Of a stretch of DNA of 64,000 nt, positions 1 through 8,192 are shown piece after piece. Numbering within the stretch: the first letter of the stretch is position 1; each line of letters begins with the position of its first letter. Position numbers and translations under genes: made by a program. The DNA lies in assembly GCF_000720765.1 (NCBI RefSeq), contig NZ_JODC01000027.1, positions 17,989 through 81,988 of the forward strand. Reading direction: 5' to 3'. Under the pieces are notes generated by a model. That model had not been told where the DNA came from. It searched no databases and worked only from the letters and a program-made list of their open reading frames with translations. This DNA comes from Streptomyces sp. NRRL S-646 (lineage in GTDB: Bacteria; Actinomycetota; Actinomycetes; Streptomycetales; Streptomycetaceae).

Positions 1-956
1 TCATCTCCGGGCGGGGTGACAACCGCCCTCGCGGCCTCGGACGCTCACTGGTCACGGTCCTCGGTCACCCGCTCACGGCGGAGGCGACCGCCCGGATCGC
101 CGCGCAGATCGCCTCCGTCGGCGGCAACATCGACCGCATTTTCCGCCTCGCCAAGTACCCCGTCACGGCGGTCGAGTTCGCGGTGTCCGGCGTCGAGACC
201 GAACCGCTGCGCACCGCCCTGGTGACGGACGCCGCGGCACTGGGTGTCGATGTGGCGGTCGTCGCGGCGGGGCTGCACCGGCGGGCGCAGCGGCTGGTCG
301 TCATGGACGTCGACTCGACGCTCATCCAGGACGAGGTGATCGAGCTCTTCGCGGCGCATGCAGGCTGCGAGGACAAGGTCGCCGAGGTGACCGCAGCCGC
401 GATGCGCGGGGAGCTGGACTTCGAGCAGTCGCTGCACGCGCGCGTGGCGCTCCTGGAGGGGCTCGACGCGTCCGTGGTGGACAAGGTGCGCAGTGAGGTG
501 CGGCTGACGCCGGGGGCGCGGACTCTGATCCGTACGCTCAAGCGGCTCGGGTACCAAGTGGGTGTGGTCTCCGGGGGGTTCACCCAGGTCACGGATGATC
601 TGAAGGAGCGGCTGGGGCTCGACTTCGCACAGGCCAACACCCTGGAGATCGTCGGCGGCAAGCTCACCGGCAGGGTCACCGGCGAGATCGTCGACCGCGC
701 GGGCAAGGCACGCCTGCTGCGCCGGTTCGCCGCGGAGGCGGGCGTACCGCTCGCCCAGACCGTGGCGATCGGCGACGGCGCCAACGACCTGGACATGCTC
801 AACGCGGCCGGTCTCGGCGTCGCCTTCAATGCCAAGCCGGTCGTACGGGAGGCCGCGCACACCGCGGTGAACGTGCCCTTCCTCGACACGGTCCTGTATC
901 TGCTGGGCGTCACCCGCGAAGAGGTCGAGGCGGCGGACACGCACGACGATCAGTAG
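1..956 (+). CDS. serB: phosphoserine phosphatase SerB, 5' end outside window
   Basis: Dephosphorylates L-phosphoserine in the last step of serine synthesis. The frame is open to the window edge, so the start lies upstream. The first visible part (to about base 230) reads like the end of an ACT-type regulatory domain (ASVGGNIDRIFRL, then a beta strand around EFAVSG). The HAD phosphatase core follows: DVDSTLIQDE is the nucleophile motif, VVSGGF motif II, and GDGANDLDML motif III. A hairpin lies 20 bases after the stop. The neighbour on the other strand is convergent. Family assignment is firm; only the N-terminus is unseen. Confidence 0.95.
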   Translation, partial: ISGRGDNRPRGLGRSLVTVLGHPLTAEATARIAAQIASVGGNIDRIFRLAKYPVTAVEFAVSGVETEPLRTALVTDAAALGVDVAVVAAGLHRRAQRLVVMDVDSTLIQDEVIELFAAHAGCEDKVAEVTAAAMRGELDFEQSLHARVALLEGLDASVVDKVRSEVRLTPGARTLIRTLKRLGYQVGVVSGGFTQVTDDLKERLGLDFAQANTLEIVGGKLTGRVTGEIVDRAGKARLLRRFAAEAGVPLAQTVAIGDGANDLDMLNAAGLGVAFNAKPVVREAAHTAVNVPFLDTVLYLLGVTREEVEAADTHDDQ

Positions 957-975
957 TCGCCGATATCCGCACGTC

Positions 976-1011
976 GAGGGGGCCCGGCACCATGGTGGTG
1001 CCGGGCCCCTC
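976..1011. terminator. bidirectional hairpin between serB and the sixA-like gene
   Basis: A near-perfect inverted repeat of about 16 bp (GAGGGGCCCGGCACCA pairing with its complement, one extra G on the left arm) lies between two convergent stops. Such strong GC hairpins without long T tracts are the usual Streptomyces terminator. Confidence 0.75.
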
Positions 1012-1066
1012 GGTCGTCGTGTCGCCTGCTCGCTTCGTCGGTCGCCTGCTGGTTCCGCCGGGTCGT

Positions 1067-1585
1067 CTACTCGGTCGGCGCCCAGTACTCCAGCAGCGTG
1101 GCCACACCCGGCTCCAGGCTCTTCCAGGGGCCCTCGAAGGACAGGACGGCGAAGGCGGCGGCCGGGAACCCGCGGCGGTTCATCCGCTCACCGGCGTCCC
1201 CCTCGGACGAGCCGGCCAGGATCTCTGCAAGGCCCTGCACGCCCGGGTTGTGACCGATGAGTACGGCGTTCTGCACGTCGTCGGGGGTCTCGTTGAGCAG
1301 CGCGATCAGCTCGCCGGGTGAGGCCTCGTAGACCCGCTCCTCGTAGACGGTTTTCGGCCGGTGCGGGAACTCATGGACGGCGAGCTTCCAGGTCTCGCGG
1401 GTCCGGATCGCGGTGGAGCAGAGGGCCAGATCGAAGGGGATACCGGTGTCGGTCAGCTTGCGTCCGGCGACTGCGGCGTCCGTGCGGCCCCGCTCGGCGA
1501 GGGGGCGCTCGTGGTCGGTCACCTGTGGCCAGTCGGCTTTCGCATGCCGGAAGAGGACGATCCTGCGGGGTTCTGCGACGCTCAT
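1067..1585 (-). CDS. SixA-like histidine phosphatase
   Basis: 172-residue single-domain member of the histidine phosphatase (phosphoglycerate mutase-like) superfamily. The RHAKADW motif near residue 13 carries the catalytic histidine. A conserved arginine region follows (STAIRTRETW), and LIGHNPGV supplies the second histidine. Length and RHA-type motif fit the SixA group that removes phosphate from histidine phosphotransfer domains; the substrate here is unknown. I chose ATG 1585 because the domain starts immediately after it; the longer upstream reading has no domain content. Convergent with serB. Confidence 0.85.
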   Translation of the reverse strand: MSVAEPRRIVLFRHAKADWPQVTDHERPLAERGRTDAAVAGRKLTDTGIPFDLALCSTAIRTRETWKLAVHEFPHRPKTVYEERVYEASPGELIALLNETPDDVQNAVLIGHNPGVQGLAEILAGSSEGDAGERMNRRGFPAAAFAVLSFEGPWKSLEPGVATLLEYWAPTE

Positions 1586-1650
1586 GGGTCCCAGCTTCGC
1601 ATGAAACAGGCCATGGGGCGCAGGGAGTTGACTGGCGGCCGAACCGGTGC

Positions 1651-1857
1651 TCAGCGGCCAATGAGCTGCTGTGCCCGCTCGAAGAGGTGGGTGATCGCCG
1701 GGTCGCCCGCCGCCGCCTGCGCGTCCGACGGGTTCAGCATCAGTGCGAGCAGCACGATGAAGGCGAGCGTCGGCAGGGCGAGGGCCCACCAGGGCAGCCG
1801 GATGTCGACGCCGGCCGTGGTCGCCGGGTGGGGCCGGGTGTGCGACTGGGCCGACAT
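1651..1857 (-). CDS. small single-pass membrane protein
   Basis: 68 residues with one clear hydrophobic segment (ALALPTLAFIVLLALML) in the middle, a polar N-terminus and a short charged tail (HLFERAQQLIGR). A GGAGG lies 6 bases before ATG 1857, which favours this start over one 17 codons upstream. No catalytic motif is visible and I do not recognise the family. It lies just upstream of the sixA-like gene on the same strand, so co-transcription is possible. Confidence 0.65.
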   Translation of the reverse strand: MSAQSHTRPHPATTAGVDIRLPWWALALPTLAFIVLLALMLNPSDAQAAAGDPAITHLFERAQQLIGR

Positions 1858-2027
1858 GGGTGCCTCCGCTGGTCTTCGAGTCTGCGGTGATCCGCCTCTC
1901 GCGGTCACACTTCGAAGTTACGGAATCCGGAGCCCTCAACCCATCCGGAGATCCACCCAGTTGACCCTGACACTCACCCCCTAGGGGATGGTGGTGCCAG
2001 CCCCACCATCGGGCCGCCGGCGGACGG

Positions 2028-2144
2028 TCACGGCGAGGCGATCGTCGCGATGACGGCGATGATCACGAAGATGGCGAGGAACGAGCCGAAGACGAGCAGC
2101 ATCTTCTTCTGGCCGTTCTGGGGGTTCGGGTCGAGCACTGGCAT
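2028..2144 (-). CDS. 38-residue SGM_5486-type transporter-associated peptide
   Basis: A 38-codon gene: MPVLDPNPQNGQKK followed by one hydrophobic helix (LLVFGSFLAIFVIIAVIATIA). The sequence matches the small conserved Streptomyces family I know as SGM_5486 family transporter-associated protein. It sits 43 bases downstream of, and on the same strand as, the MFS transporter at 2188-3483, consistent with that family name. Its role is not established; a small membrane partner of the transporter is an inference. Confidence 0.75.
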   Translation of the reverse strand: MPVLDPNPQNGQKKMLLVFGSFLAIFVIIAVIATIASP

Positions 2145-2187
2145 AGGGCAAGTCTCGCACCCGGCGCCCGCGACGGTTCGGCCGGGG

Positions 2188-3483
2188 TCAGCGGACCGCC
2201 TCGTCCTCCACCGTGCGGTTGCGCCCCGCCAGGACGCCGACGACCATCTGCGGGACCATCAGGGCGGCCATCAGCGCGATGGGCAGTCCCCAGCCGCCGC
2301 TGTGCTGGTACAGCACACCCACCAGGAGCGGGCCGGGAACGGAGATCAGATAGCCGGTGCTCTGCGCGAACGCCGACAGCTGGGCGACGCCCGCGCCGGT
2401 CCTGGCCCGCATGCCGACCATGGTGAGGGCCAGCGGGAAGGCACAGTTGGCGACACCCAGCAGCAGCGCCCAGGCCCAGGCACCGGCGGCAGGTGCGAGG
2501 TACAGGCCGGCGTAACCGGCGAGACCGCAGGCGCCGAGCGCGATCACGATCGGCCCCTGGTGCGGCAGCCTGGCGGCGACGCGCGGGATGACGAAGGCCA
2601 GCGGCACACCCATCACCATCGTGACGGCGAGCAGCAGCCCCGCCGTGCCCGCGGGCACGCCCGCGTCCCGGAAGATCTGCGCCATCCAGCCCATCGTGAC
2701 GTACGCGGCGGTGGCCTGCAGCCCGAAGAAGACGGCGAGCGCCCAGGCGGTGCGGCTCCGGGTGATGCGCAGCGCGGGCGCCTCCACGCGCGCGTGCTCC
2801 TGCCGCCCGGCCGGCTGCTCGGCGGGCACCGCACCCCGCTGCCGTACGAACGGGATCCACGGCAGTACGGCAGCCGCCGCGAGGGCCGCCCACACCGTGA
2901 GTCCCGACTGCCAACTTCCGCCCAGCGCCTCGGTCATGGGCACCGTCACCGCGGCCGCCGCGGCGGTGCCCAGGGCGAGCGCCATCGAGTAGAGGCCGGT
3001 CATGGAGCCGACCCGGTCCGGGAACCAGCGCTTGACGATGACCGGCATCAGGACGTTGCTGACCGCTATGCCCATGAGGGCGAGTGCGCTGGCGGCCAGG
3101 AAGCCGGCCGTGCCGCCCGCGTACGGCCGTATGAGCAGGCCCGCGGTGATGGCGACCATGCCCGCGCACACCACCGCGCCCGGTCCGAAGCGGCGGGCCA
3201 GGCGCGGGGCCGTGACGCCGAAGACGGCGAAGCAGAGCGGGGGCACGGAGGTGAGCAGGCCGGCCACGCTGCCGCTCATGCCGAGCCCGTCGCGGACCTC
3301 TTCGAGGAGCGCGCCCAGGCTGGTGATGGCGGGGCGGAGGTTCAGGGCCGACAGCACGATGCCGAGCACGAGCAGTCTCGTCGTCCACGCGCGCGTGGCG
3401 GGTCGTCGGGGCTCGCCCGCGGCCGAAACGGCCGCGGGCGTGAACGTCGTCGTCCGGGTTTCCTCACGTGCCATGCCGTCCAT
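2188..3483 (-). CDS. CynX/NimT-type MFS transporter
   Basis: About 430 residues with 12 predicted membrane segments. The ALNLRPAITSLGALL stretch in helix 1 is typical of the CynX/NimT branch of the major facilitator superfamily (cyanate or nitroimidazole transporters); the true substrate cannot be told. The start is uncertain: ATG 3474, 3483, 3486 and 3513 are in frame. I chose 3483 because a TATGAT hexamer on this strand (3495-3490) would place transcription start close to it, giving a leaderless message; no ribosome site is visible. Divergent from the FadR-type regulator at 3557 with a palindrome between them, suggesting control by that regulator. Confidence 0.85.
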   Translation of the reverse strand: MDGMAREETRTTTFTPAAVSAAGEPRRPATRAWTTRLLVLGIVLSALNLRPAITSLGALLEEVRDGLGMSGSVAGLLTSVPPLCFAVFGVTAPRLARRFGPGAVVCAGMVAITAGLLIRPYAGGTAGFLAASALALMGIAVSNVLMPVIVKRWFPDRVGSMTGLYSMALALGTAAAAAVTVPMTEALGGSWQSGLTVWAALAAAAVLPWIPFVRQRGAVPAEQPAGRQEHARVEAPALRITRSRTAWALAVFFGLQATAAYVTMGWMAQIFRDAGVPAGTAGLLLAVTMVMGVPLAFVIPRVAARLPHQGPIVIALGACGLAGYAGLYLAPAAGAWAWALLLGVANCAFPLALTMVGMRARTGAGVAQLSAFAQSTGYLISVPGPLLVGVLYQHSGGWGLPIALMAALMVPQMVVGVLAGRNRTVEDEAVR

Positions 3484-3488
3484 CATAG

Positions 3489-3503
3489 AATCATAGGATG
3501 ATT
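3489..3503. promoter_or_regulatory. candidate GntR operator
   Basis: Perfect inverted repeat AATCAT-AGG-ATGATT in an AT-rich island between the divergent transporter and GntR-family genes. It overlaps TATGAT-like -10 hexamers on the minus strand and a TAGAAT hexamer on the plus strand. The position fits an operator for autoregulation and transporter control; this is inferred. Confidence 0.5.
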
Positions 3504-3556
3504 GGTTGTCCATCCCCGGGTCGGCCGGACCCGCCCACCGCGTGCGAAGGTGTGCC

Positions 3557-4246
3557 ATGCCCCTGAGTCATCCCCGCCGTTCCGCGCTGTCCGAGCAGGT
3601 CATCGCCGCGCTGCGGCACGAGATCACCTCGGGCGAGTGGCCGGTCGGCTCCCGCATCCCGACGGAGCCCGAGCTGGTCGAGCAGCTCGGCGTGGCCCGG
3701 AACACGGTCCGTGAGGCCGTTCGCGCCCTCGCGCACAACGGTCTGCTGGACATCCGTCAGGGCTCGGGCACGTATGTCGTGGCGACGAGTGAGCTGGCGG
3801 GTGTGATGCACCGTCGCTTCGCCGACGCGGACCCGCGGCACATCGCCGAACTGCGCTCCACGCTGGAGTCGGCGGCGGCCAGGCTCGCCGCCGGGCGGCG
3901 CACGGAGAAGGACCTCAAGCAGCTGGACGCGCTGCTCGTGAGGCGTGAGGAGGCCTGGGGGTCGGGCGACACGGAGACCTTCGTGACGGCGGACGCGACC
4001 TTCCACATGGCGGTGGTGGCGGCCTCGCACAACGACGTGATGACCGCGATGTACGCGGACCTCGGCGAGGTGCTGCGGGACTGGCTGCGCGAGGACGTCG
4101 GCCAGGAGCTCACCCCCGAGACGTACATGGAGCACACGCGCCTGGTCGACGCGATCCGCAAGGGCGACGCCGAGGCGGCCGGTGCGGAGGCGGCGAGCTA
4201 TCCGTTCCTGTGCCGTCCCGGACGGTTCACCGCCTCTGGTGACTGA
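3557..4246 (+). CDS. GntR-family regulator, FadR/FCD type
   Basis: 229 residues. The N-terminal 70 form a winged helix (QVIAALRHEITSGEWPVG, IPTEPELVEQLGVARNTVREAVRAL, then GLLDIRQGSGTYV). The rest is an all-helical FCD ligand-binding domain (RSTLESAAARLAA, then FHMAVVAASHNDVM with likely metal-binding histidine). ATG 3557 is preceded by GAAGG and removes a non-conserved leader of 17 residues. The divergent MFS gene is the likely target. Its stop overlaps the 3' end of the convergent gene at 4227 by 20 bases. Confidence 0.88.
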   Translation: MPLSHPRRSALSEQVIAALRHEITSGEWPVGSRIPTEPELVEQLGVARNTVREAVRALAHNGLLDIRQGSGTYVVATSELAGVMHRRFADADPRHIAELRSTLESAAARLAAGRRTEKDLKQLDALLVRREEAWGSGDTETFVTADATFHMAVVAASHNDVMTAMYADLGEVLRDWLREDVGQELTPETYMEHTRLVDAIRKGDAEAAGAEAASYPFLCRPGRFTASGD

Positions 4247-4574
4247 TCCACACCGAGCCGACTTCCTTCCAGCACCGGCCGGTGAGCCGTACGGTCATCG
4301 CCGGCCAGGTGTCGACCGGAGTGCCGTCGGTGTCGATGTCCCACCAGCGGGCGCACTCGACATGCAGGCTGACGCCGTCGGTCTGCGGATAGGGGTTGTG
4401 GCAGTACGCGGTCACGTGGGAGCCGGTGACCCTGGTGCGGCACTCCGCGCCGAAGAGCTGCGGTCCCGGCGGCTTCCCGGGCTTCACGCGCACGTGGGGC
4501 ATCGCCTCGTACGGCAGGGACATCACGAGAGCGACGGCGACGGTCACCGAGGCCAGGTTGCGGAAGATGCGCAC
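4227..4574 (-). CDS. small secreted protein of unknown function
   Basis: 115 residues starting at GTG 4574, with GAGG seven bases upstream. A short positively charged start and a hydrophobic stretch (LASVTVAVALVMSL) form a likely signal peptide. The mature part has four cysteines (ECR, YCH, ECA, RCW), which may form two disulfides, and several tryptophans. No enzyme motif is seen. Convergent with and overlapping the GntR-family gene. Function unknown. Confidence 0.65.
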   Translation of the reverse strand: MRIFRNLASVTVAVALVMSLPYEAMPHVRVKPGKPPGPQLFGAECRTRVTGSHVTAYCHNPYPQTDGVSLHVECARWWDIDTDGTPVDTWPAMTVRLTGRCWKEVGSVWISHQRR

Positions 4575-4872
4575 AAGGGGACCTCCTCGGCCGTGCTGGG
4601 GAGGAATCACGTACTGAACACGTAATCCAGAGTGCGCAGTTGAGTCCCGGCTCCGCCCGGCCGGATAGGCCGAACGGGTGACATCCCGGCGATGGCTGCG
4701 CCCCCTCAAGGGGCGCGAAGCCGTATCGACAGGCGGCTCCGCCGCGATGGGGGTCCCTCCGCTCGAGCGAAGTCGAGAGTGGGGGAGTGACCAGCCACGG
4801 ACAACGCGCGATCCGCAGACATCCAGCACCGCCACGGTGCTTCCCGCCCTCGCGCCGGGTACGGCGGACGCG
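4575..4872. other. gene-free stretch with repeat elements
   Basis: No coding sequence I would accept. From 4690 to 4746 it carries a degenerate copy of the dispersed CAAGGGGCGCG/GCGGCTCCGCCGCG repeat, directly followed by a full 41-bp element (4747-4787). The rest would hold the promoter of the secreted-protein gene at 4574 and the trailing sequence of fabI. Confidence 0.6.
4747..4787 (+). repeat. 41-bp dispersed element, copy A
   Basis: Begins ATGGGGGTCCCTCCGCTCGA and ends GAGAGTGGGGGAG. It shares nearly all positions with copies at 31797-31837 and 45553-45593. The middle CTCGAGCGAAGTCGAG is an imperfect inverted repeat. This copy is intergenic. Confidence 0.85.
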
Positions 4873-4909
4873 CCGAGGGCCCGCACCCGGCGTGGGTGCG
4901 GGCCCTCGG
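4873..4909. terminator. strong hairpin after fabI
   Basis: A 16-bp perfect stem (CCGAGGGCCCGCACCC with its complement) and 5-base loop lies 26 bases past the fabI stop on the minus strand, ending the fabG-fabI transcript. Confidence 0.8.
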
Positions 4910-4934
4910 TGTCGGCCGAGGCTCAGCGGCAGCG

Positions 4935-5702
4935 TCAGGCGCCGATGGCGTGCAGGCCGCCGTCCACGTGGACGATCTCGCCCGTGGTCTTCGGGAACCA
5001 TTCGCTCAGCAGGGCGACGATGGCCTTGCCGGCCGGCTCCGGGTCCTTGAGGTCCCACTCCAGCGGGGAGCGGCTGTCCCACACGGAGGCCAGGTCGCTG
5101 AAGCCCGGGATGGACTTGGCGGCCATGGACGCGAGCGGGCCCGCGGAGACCAGGTTGCAGCGGATGTTCTGCTTGCCCAGGTCGCGCGCCATGTAGCGGC
5201 TGGTGGCCTCCAGGGCGGCCTTGGCCGGGCCCATCCAGTCGTACTGCGGCCAGGCGAACTGCGCGTCGAAGGTGAGGCCGACGACCGAGCCGCCGTTCTG
5301 CATCAGCGGCAGGCAGGCCATGGTCAGCGACTTCAGGGAGTACGCCGAGACGTGCATGGCCGTGGCCACCGACTCGAACGGCGTGTTGAGGAAGTTGCCG
5401 CCGAGCGCGTCCTGCGGGGCGAAGCCGATGGAGTGCACGACGCCGTCGAGGCCGCCGAGCTCCTCGCCGACCAGGTCGGCAAGGCGGCCCAGGTGCTCGT
5501 CGTTGGTGACGTCGAGCTCGATGACCTTGGTGGGCTTGGGCAGCTTCTTGGCGATGCGCTCGGTCAGCGTGGGCCGCGGGAACGCGGTCAGGATGATCTC
5601 GGCACCCTGCTCCTGGGCCAGCTTGGCGGCGTGGAAGGCGATGGAGGACTCCATCAGCACACCGGTGATCAGGACGCGCTTGCCCTCGAGAATTCCGCTC
5701 AT
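4935..5702 (-). CDS. fabI: enoyl-[acyl-carrier-protein] reductase, FabI/InhA type
   Basis: 255 residues; NADH-dependent last reduction of each cycle of type II fatty acid elongation in the cytoplasm. The glycine motif is the divergent GVLMESSIAFHAAKLA form seen in FabI/InhA rather than TGxxxGxG. SIGFAPQ follows strand 4, and YDWMGPAKAAL holds the catalytic tyrosine and lysine in the Y-x6-K spacing typical of enoyl reductases. It ends with an HVDGGLHAIGA tail. ATG 5702 lies 5 bases after the fabG stop, so the two form an operon closed by the hairpin at 4873-4909. Confidence 0.95.
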   Translation of the reverse strand: MSGILEGKRVLITGVLMESSIAFHAAKLAQEQGAEIILTAFPRPTLTERIAKKLPKPTKVIELDVTNDEHLGRLADLVGEELGGLDGVVHSIGFAPQDALGGNFLNTPFESVATAMHVSAYSLKSLTMACLPLMQNGGSVVGLTFDAQFAWPQYDWMGPAKAALEATSRYMARDLGKQNIRCNLVSAGPLASMAAKSIPGFSDLASVWDSRSPLEWDLKDPEPAGKAIVALLSEWFPKTTGEIVHVDGGLHAIGA

Positions 5703-5707
5703 GGTGA

Positions 5708-6412
5708 TCAGTGACCCATTCCCAGTCCGCCGTCAACGGGAATGACGGCTCCAGTGATGTACGAGGCGTCGTCCGAGGCGAGGAACCGCACCGTCGCGGC
5801 CACCTCCTCCGGCTGCGCGTAACGGCCGAGCGGCACCTGCTTGACGATGCCCTCGCGCTGCTCGTCGCTGAGCGCCTTGGTCATGTCGGTGTCGACGAAG
5901 CCGGGCGCGACGACGTTGAAGGTGATGTTGCGCGAGCCCAGCTCACGGGCGAGGGAGCGCGCAAAGCCGACCAGGGCGGCCTTGGAGGCGGCGTAGTTGG
6001 CCTGGCCGGGGCCGCCGTACAGCCCGACGACCGACGAGATCAGGACGACGCGGCCCTTCTTGGCGCGCAGCATGCCGCGGTTGGCGCGCTTGACCACGCG
6101 GAAGGTGCCGGTGAGGTTGGTGTCGAGGACGGACGTGAAGTCCTCCTCGGACATGCGCATCAGGAGCTGGTCCTTGGTGATGCCGGCGTTGGCGATCAGG
6201 ACCTCGACCGGGCCGTGCTCGGCCTCGATCTCCTTGTAGGCCTGCTCCACCTGCTCGGTGTCGGTGATGTCGCACTTGACCGCAAGGAAGCCGGCCGGCG
6301 GCTCACCCGAGCGGTACGTGATCGCGACCTTGTCGCCGGCGTCGGCGAATGCGCGGGCGATGGCGAGGCCGATGCCCCGGTTGCCTCCGGTGACGAGAAC
6401 CGAGCGGCTCAA
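5708..6412 (-). CDS. fabG: 3-oxoacyl-[acyl-carrier-protein] reductase FabG
   Basis: 234-residue classical SDR. TGGNRGIGLAIA binds the cofactor, NAG is in IANAGI, the catalytic serine is in LISSVVGLYGG, and YAASKAALVGFARSLA carries the Y-x3-K pair. The C-terminus is GAVIPVDGGLGMGH. It reduces 3-ketoacyl-ACP with NADPH. The start is TTG (codon 6410-6412), with AGGGTG about six bases ahead; an ATG is not available nearby. It is the promoter-proximal gene of a pair with fabI, divergent from tldD. Confidence 0.93.
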   Translation of the reverse strand: MSRSVLVTGGNRGIGLAIARAFADAGDKVAITYRSGEPPAGFLAVKCDITDTEQVEQAYKEIEAEHGPVEVLIANAGITKDQLLMRMSEEDFTSVLDTNLTGTFRVVKRANRGMLRAKKGRVVLISSVVGLYGGPGQANYAASKAALVGFARSLARELGSRNITFNVVAPGFVDTDMTKALSDEQREGIVKQVPLGRYAQPEEVAATVRFLASDDASYITGAVIPVDGGLGMGH

Positions 6413-6520
6413 CGGATCACCCTTTCGATAGCGGTCTTATACCCCCCGCCCGAACACCTGGATGACAGGCGGCTTCCTCGAAAACCTATCGGTCCCGGTG
6501 CTCCCGCGGACAATCGGGCA

Positions 6521-6550
6521 CCGACAGTGGCTTACGGGACTCACTGTCGG
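6521..6550. promoter_or_regulatory. 9-bp inverted repeat between fabG and tldD
   Basis: CCGACAGTG and CACTGTCGG are perfect complements separated by 12 bases in the 256-bp divergent region. An alternative GGGAC/GTCCC pairing (about 6536-6555) overlaps the right arm. It could be an operator or a leader hairpin; no regulator can be named. Confidence 0.4.
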
Positions 6551-6668
6551 GTCCCTACAGAAAGTTCCCGGTAGCGGCTCGAAACCTGTGGTCCGCGGCC
6601 CGGTCACGCGAAATGATCGGAGCAACCGCCGGTCCGATCACAGGTCACGACAACAAGGAGAGACCTCG

Positions 6669-8192
6669 GTGCCTCATACCATCGACGAAGCCTTCACGGC
6701 ACTTCCCCTACGGGCCCTGGCCGACGCGGCGCTGGCACGCGCGCGTGCCCTGGGTGCCGAGCACGCGGACTTCCGGTTCGAGCGGGTACGCAGCGCGTCC
6801 TGGCGCTTCCGGGACGCCAAGCCCTCCGGTTCGTCGGACACCACTGATCTCGGGTACGCGGTGCGGGTCGTGCACGGCGGCACTTGGGGCTTCGCGTCGG
6901 GGGTGGACCTGAGCCTCGACGCCGCCGCCAAGGTCGCCTCGCAGGCGGTGGCGATGGCGAAGCTCTCCGCCCAGGTGATCAAGGCGGCCGGCTCGGACGA
7001 GCGGGTCGAGCTCGCCGGCGAGCCCGTGCACGCCGAGAAGACCTGGATCTCGTCGTACGAGATCGATCCGTTCTCGGTGCCCGCCGAGGAGAAGTCGGCC
7101 CTGCTGGCGGACTGGAGCGCGCAGCTGCTCGCGGCGAACGGCGTCAACCACGTCGACGCCTCCCTGCTCACCGTGCACGAGAACAAGTTCTACGCCGACA
7201 CGGCCGGGACCGTGACCACCCAGCAGCGCGTGCGGCTGCACCCGCAGCTGACGGCCGTGTCGGTCGACGAGTCGAGCGGCGAGTTCGACTCGATGCGGAC
7301 GATCGCGCCGCCCGTCGGACGCGGCTGGGAGTACCTCACCGGCACCGGCTGGGACTGGGAGAGCGAGCTCGAGCAGATCCCCGAGCTGCTCGCCGAGAAG
7401 ATGCGCGCACCGAGCGTCGAGGCGGGCCTGTACGACCTGGTCGTCGACCCCTCCAACCTGTGGCTGACCATCCACGAGTCCATCGGCCACGCCACCGAAC
7501 TGGACCGTGCCCTCGGCTACGAGGCCGCCTACGCCGGCACCTCCTTCGCCACCTTCGACCAGCTCGGCAAGCTGAGGTACGGCTCCGAGCTGATGAACGT
7601 CACCGGCGACCGCACGGCCGAGCACGGCCTTGCGACCGTCGGCTACGACGACGAGGGCGTCGAGGGCCAGTCCTGGAACCTGGTGAAGGACGGCACGCTC
7701 GTCGGCTACCAGCTCGACCGGCGGATCGCCAAGCTGACCGGGTTCGAGCGGTCCAACGGGTGCGCGTTCGCCGACTCCCCCGGACACGTGCCGGTGCAGC
7801 GCATGGCCAATGTGTCGCTGCAGCCGGATCCGGCCGGGATGGCGACGGAGGACCTGATCGGCGGGGTGGACCGGGGCATTTACGTCGTCGGTGACCGTTC
7901 ATGGTCGATCGACATGCAGCGCTACAACTTCCAGTTCACGGGTCAGCGGTTCTTCAAGATCGAGAACGGGCGGATCACCGGGCAGCTGCGGGACGTCGCG
8001 TACCAGGCGACCACCACCGACTTCTGGGGCTCGATGGCCGCGGTGGGCGGCCCGCAGACGTATGTCCTCGGAGGTGCCTTCAACTGCGGCAAGGCCCAGC
8101 CGGGCCAGGTCGCCGCCGTCTCGCACGGCTGCCCGTCCGCGCTCTTCAAGGGCGTCAACATTCTGAACACCACGCAGGAGGCCGGTCGATGA
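6669..8192 (+). CDS. tldD: TldD metallopeptidase subunit
   Basis: 507 residues; the catalytic subunit of the TldD/TldE zinc protease that cleaves unfolded peptides and, in some species, matures microcins or degrades CcdA. The metal motif HESIGH (HExxxH) sits in IHESIGHATELDRA near residue 275. The C-terminal half (GGAFNCGKAQPGQ and the following region) is conserved. I chose GTG 6669 because AAGGAGA lies 8 bases upstream; the frame extends upstream without family similarity. Its stop overlaps the tldE start (ATGA). No precursor peptide gene is obvious nearby. Confidence 0.93.
   Translation: MPHTIDEAFTALPLRALADAALARARALGAEHADFRFERVRSASWRFRDAKPSGSSDTTDLGYAVRVVHGGTWGFASGVDLSLDAAAKVASQAVAMAKLSAQVIKAAGSDERVELAGEPVHAEKTWISSYEIDPFSVPAEEKSALLADWSAQLLAANGVNHVDASLLTVHENKFYADTAGTVTTQQRVRLHPQLTAVSVDESSGEFDSMRTIAPPVGRGWEYLTGTGWDWESELEQIPELLAEKMRAPSVEAGLYDLVVDPSNLWLTIHESIGHATELDRALGYEAAYAGTSFATFDQLGKLRYGSELMNVTGDRTAEHGLATVGYDDEGVEGQSWNLVKDGTLVGYQLDRRIAKLTGFERSNGCAFADSPGHVPVQRMANVSLQPDPAGMATEDLIGGVDRGIYVVGDRSWSIDMQRYNFQFTGQRFFKIENGRITGQLRDVAYQATTTDFWGSMAAVGGPQTYVLGGAFNCGKAQPGQVAAVSHGCPSALFKGVNILNTTQEAGR

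Noticed and set aside
183..956. A complete SerB starting inside the window
   Set aside because: The same frame continues upstream with ACT-like sequence to the window edge, so the gene is truncated by the window, not short.
6413..6668. A RiPP precursor gene for TldD/TldE
   Set aside because: No short open frame with a leader-core pattern and ribosome site is visible before tldD or after tldE.
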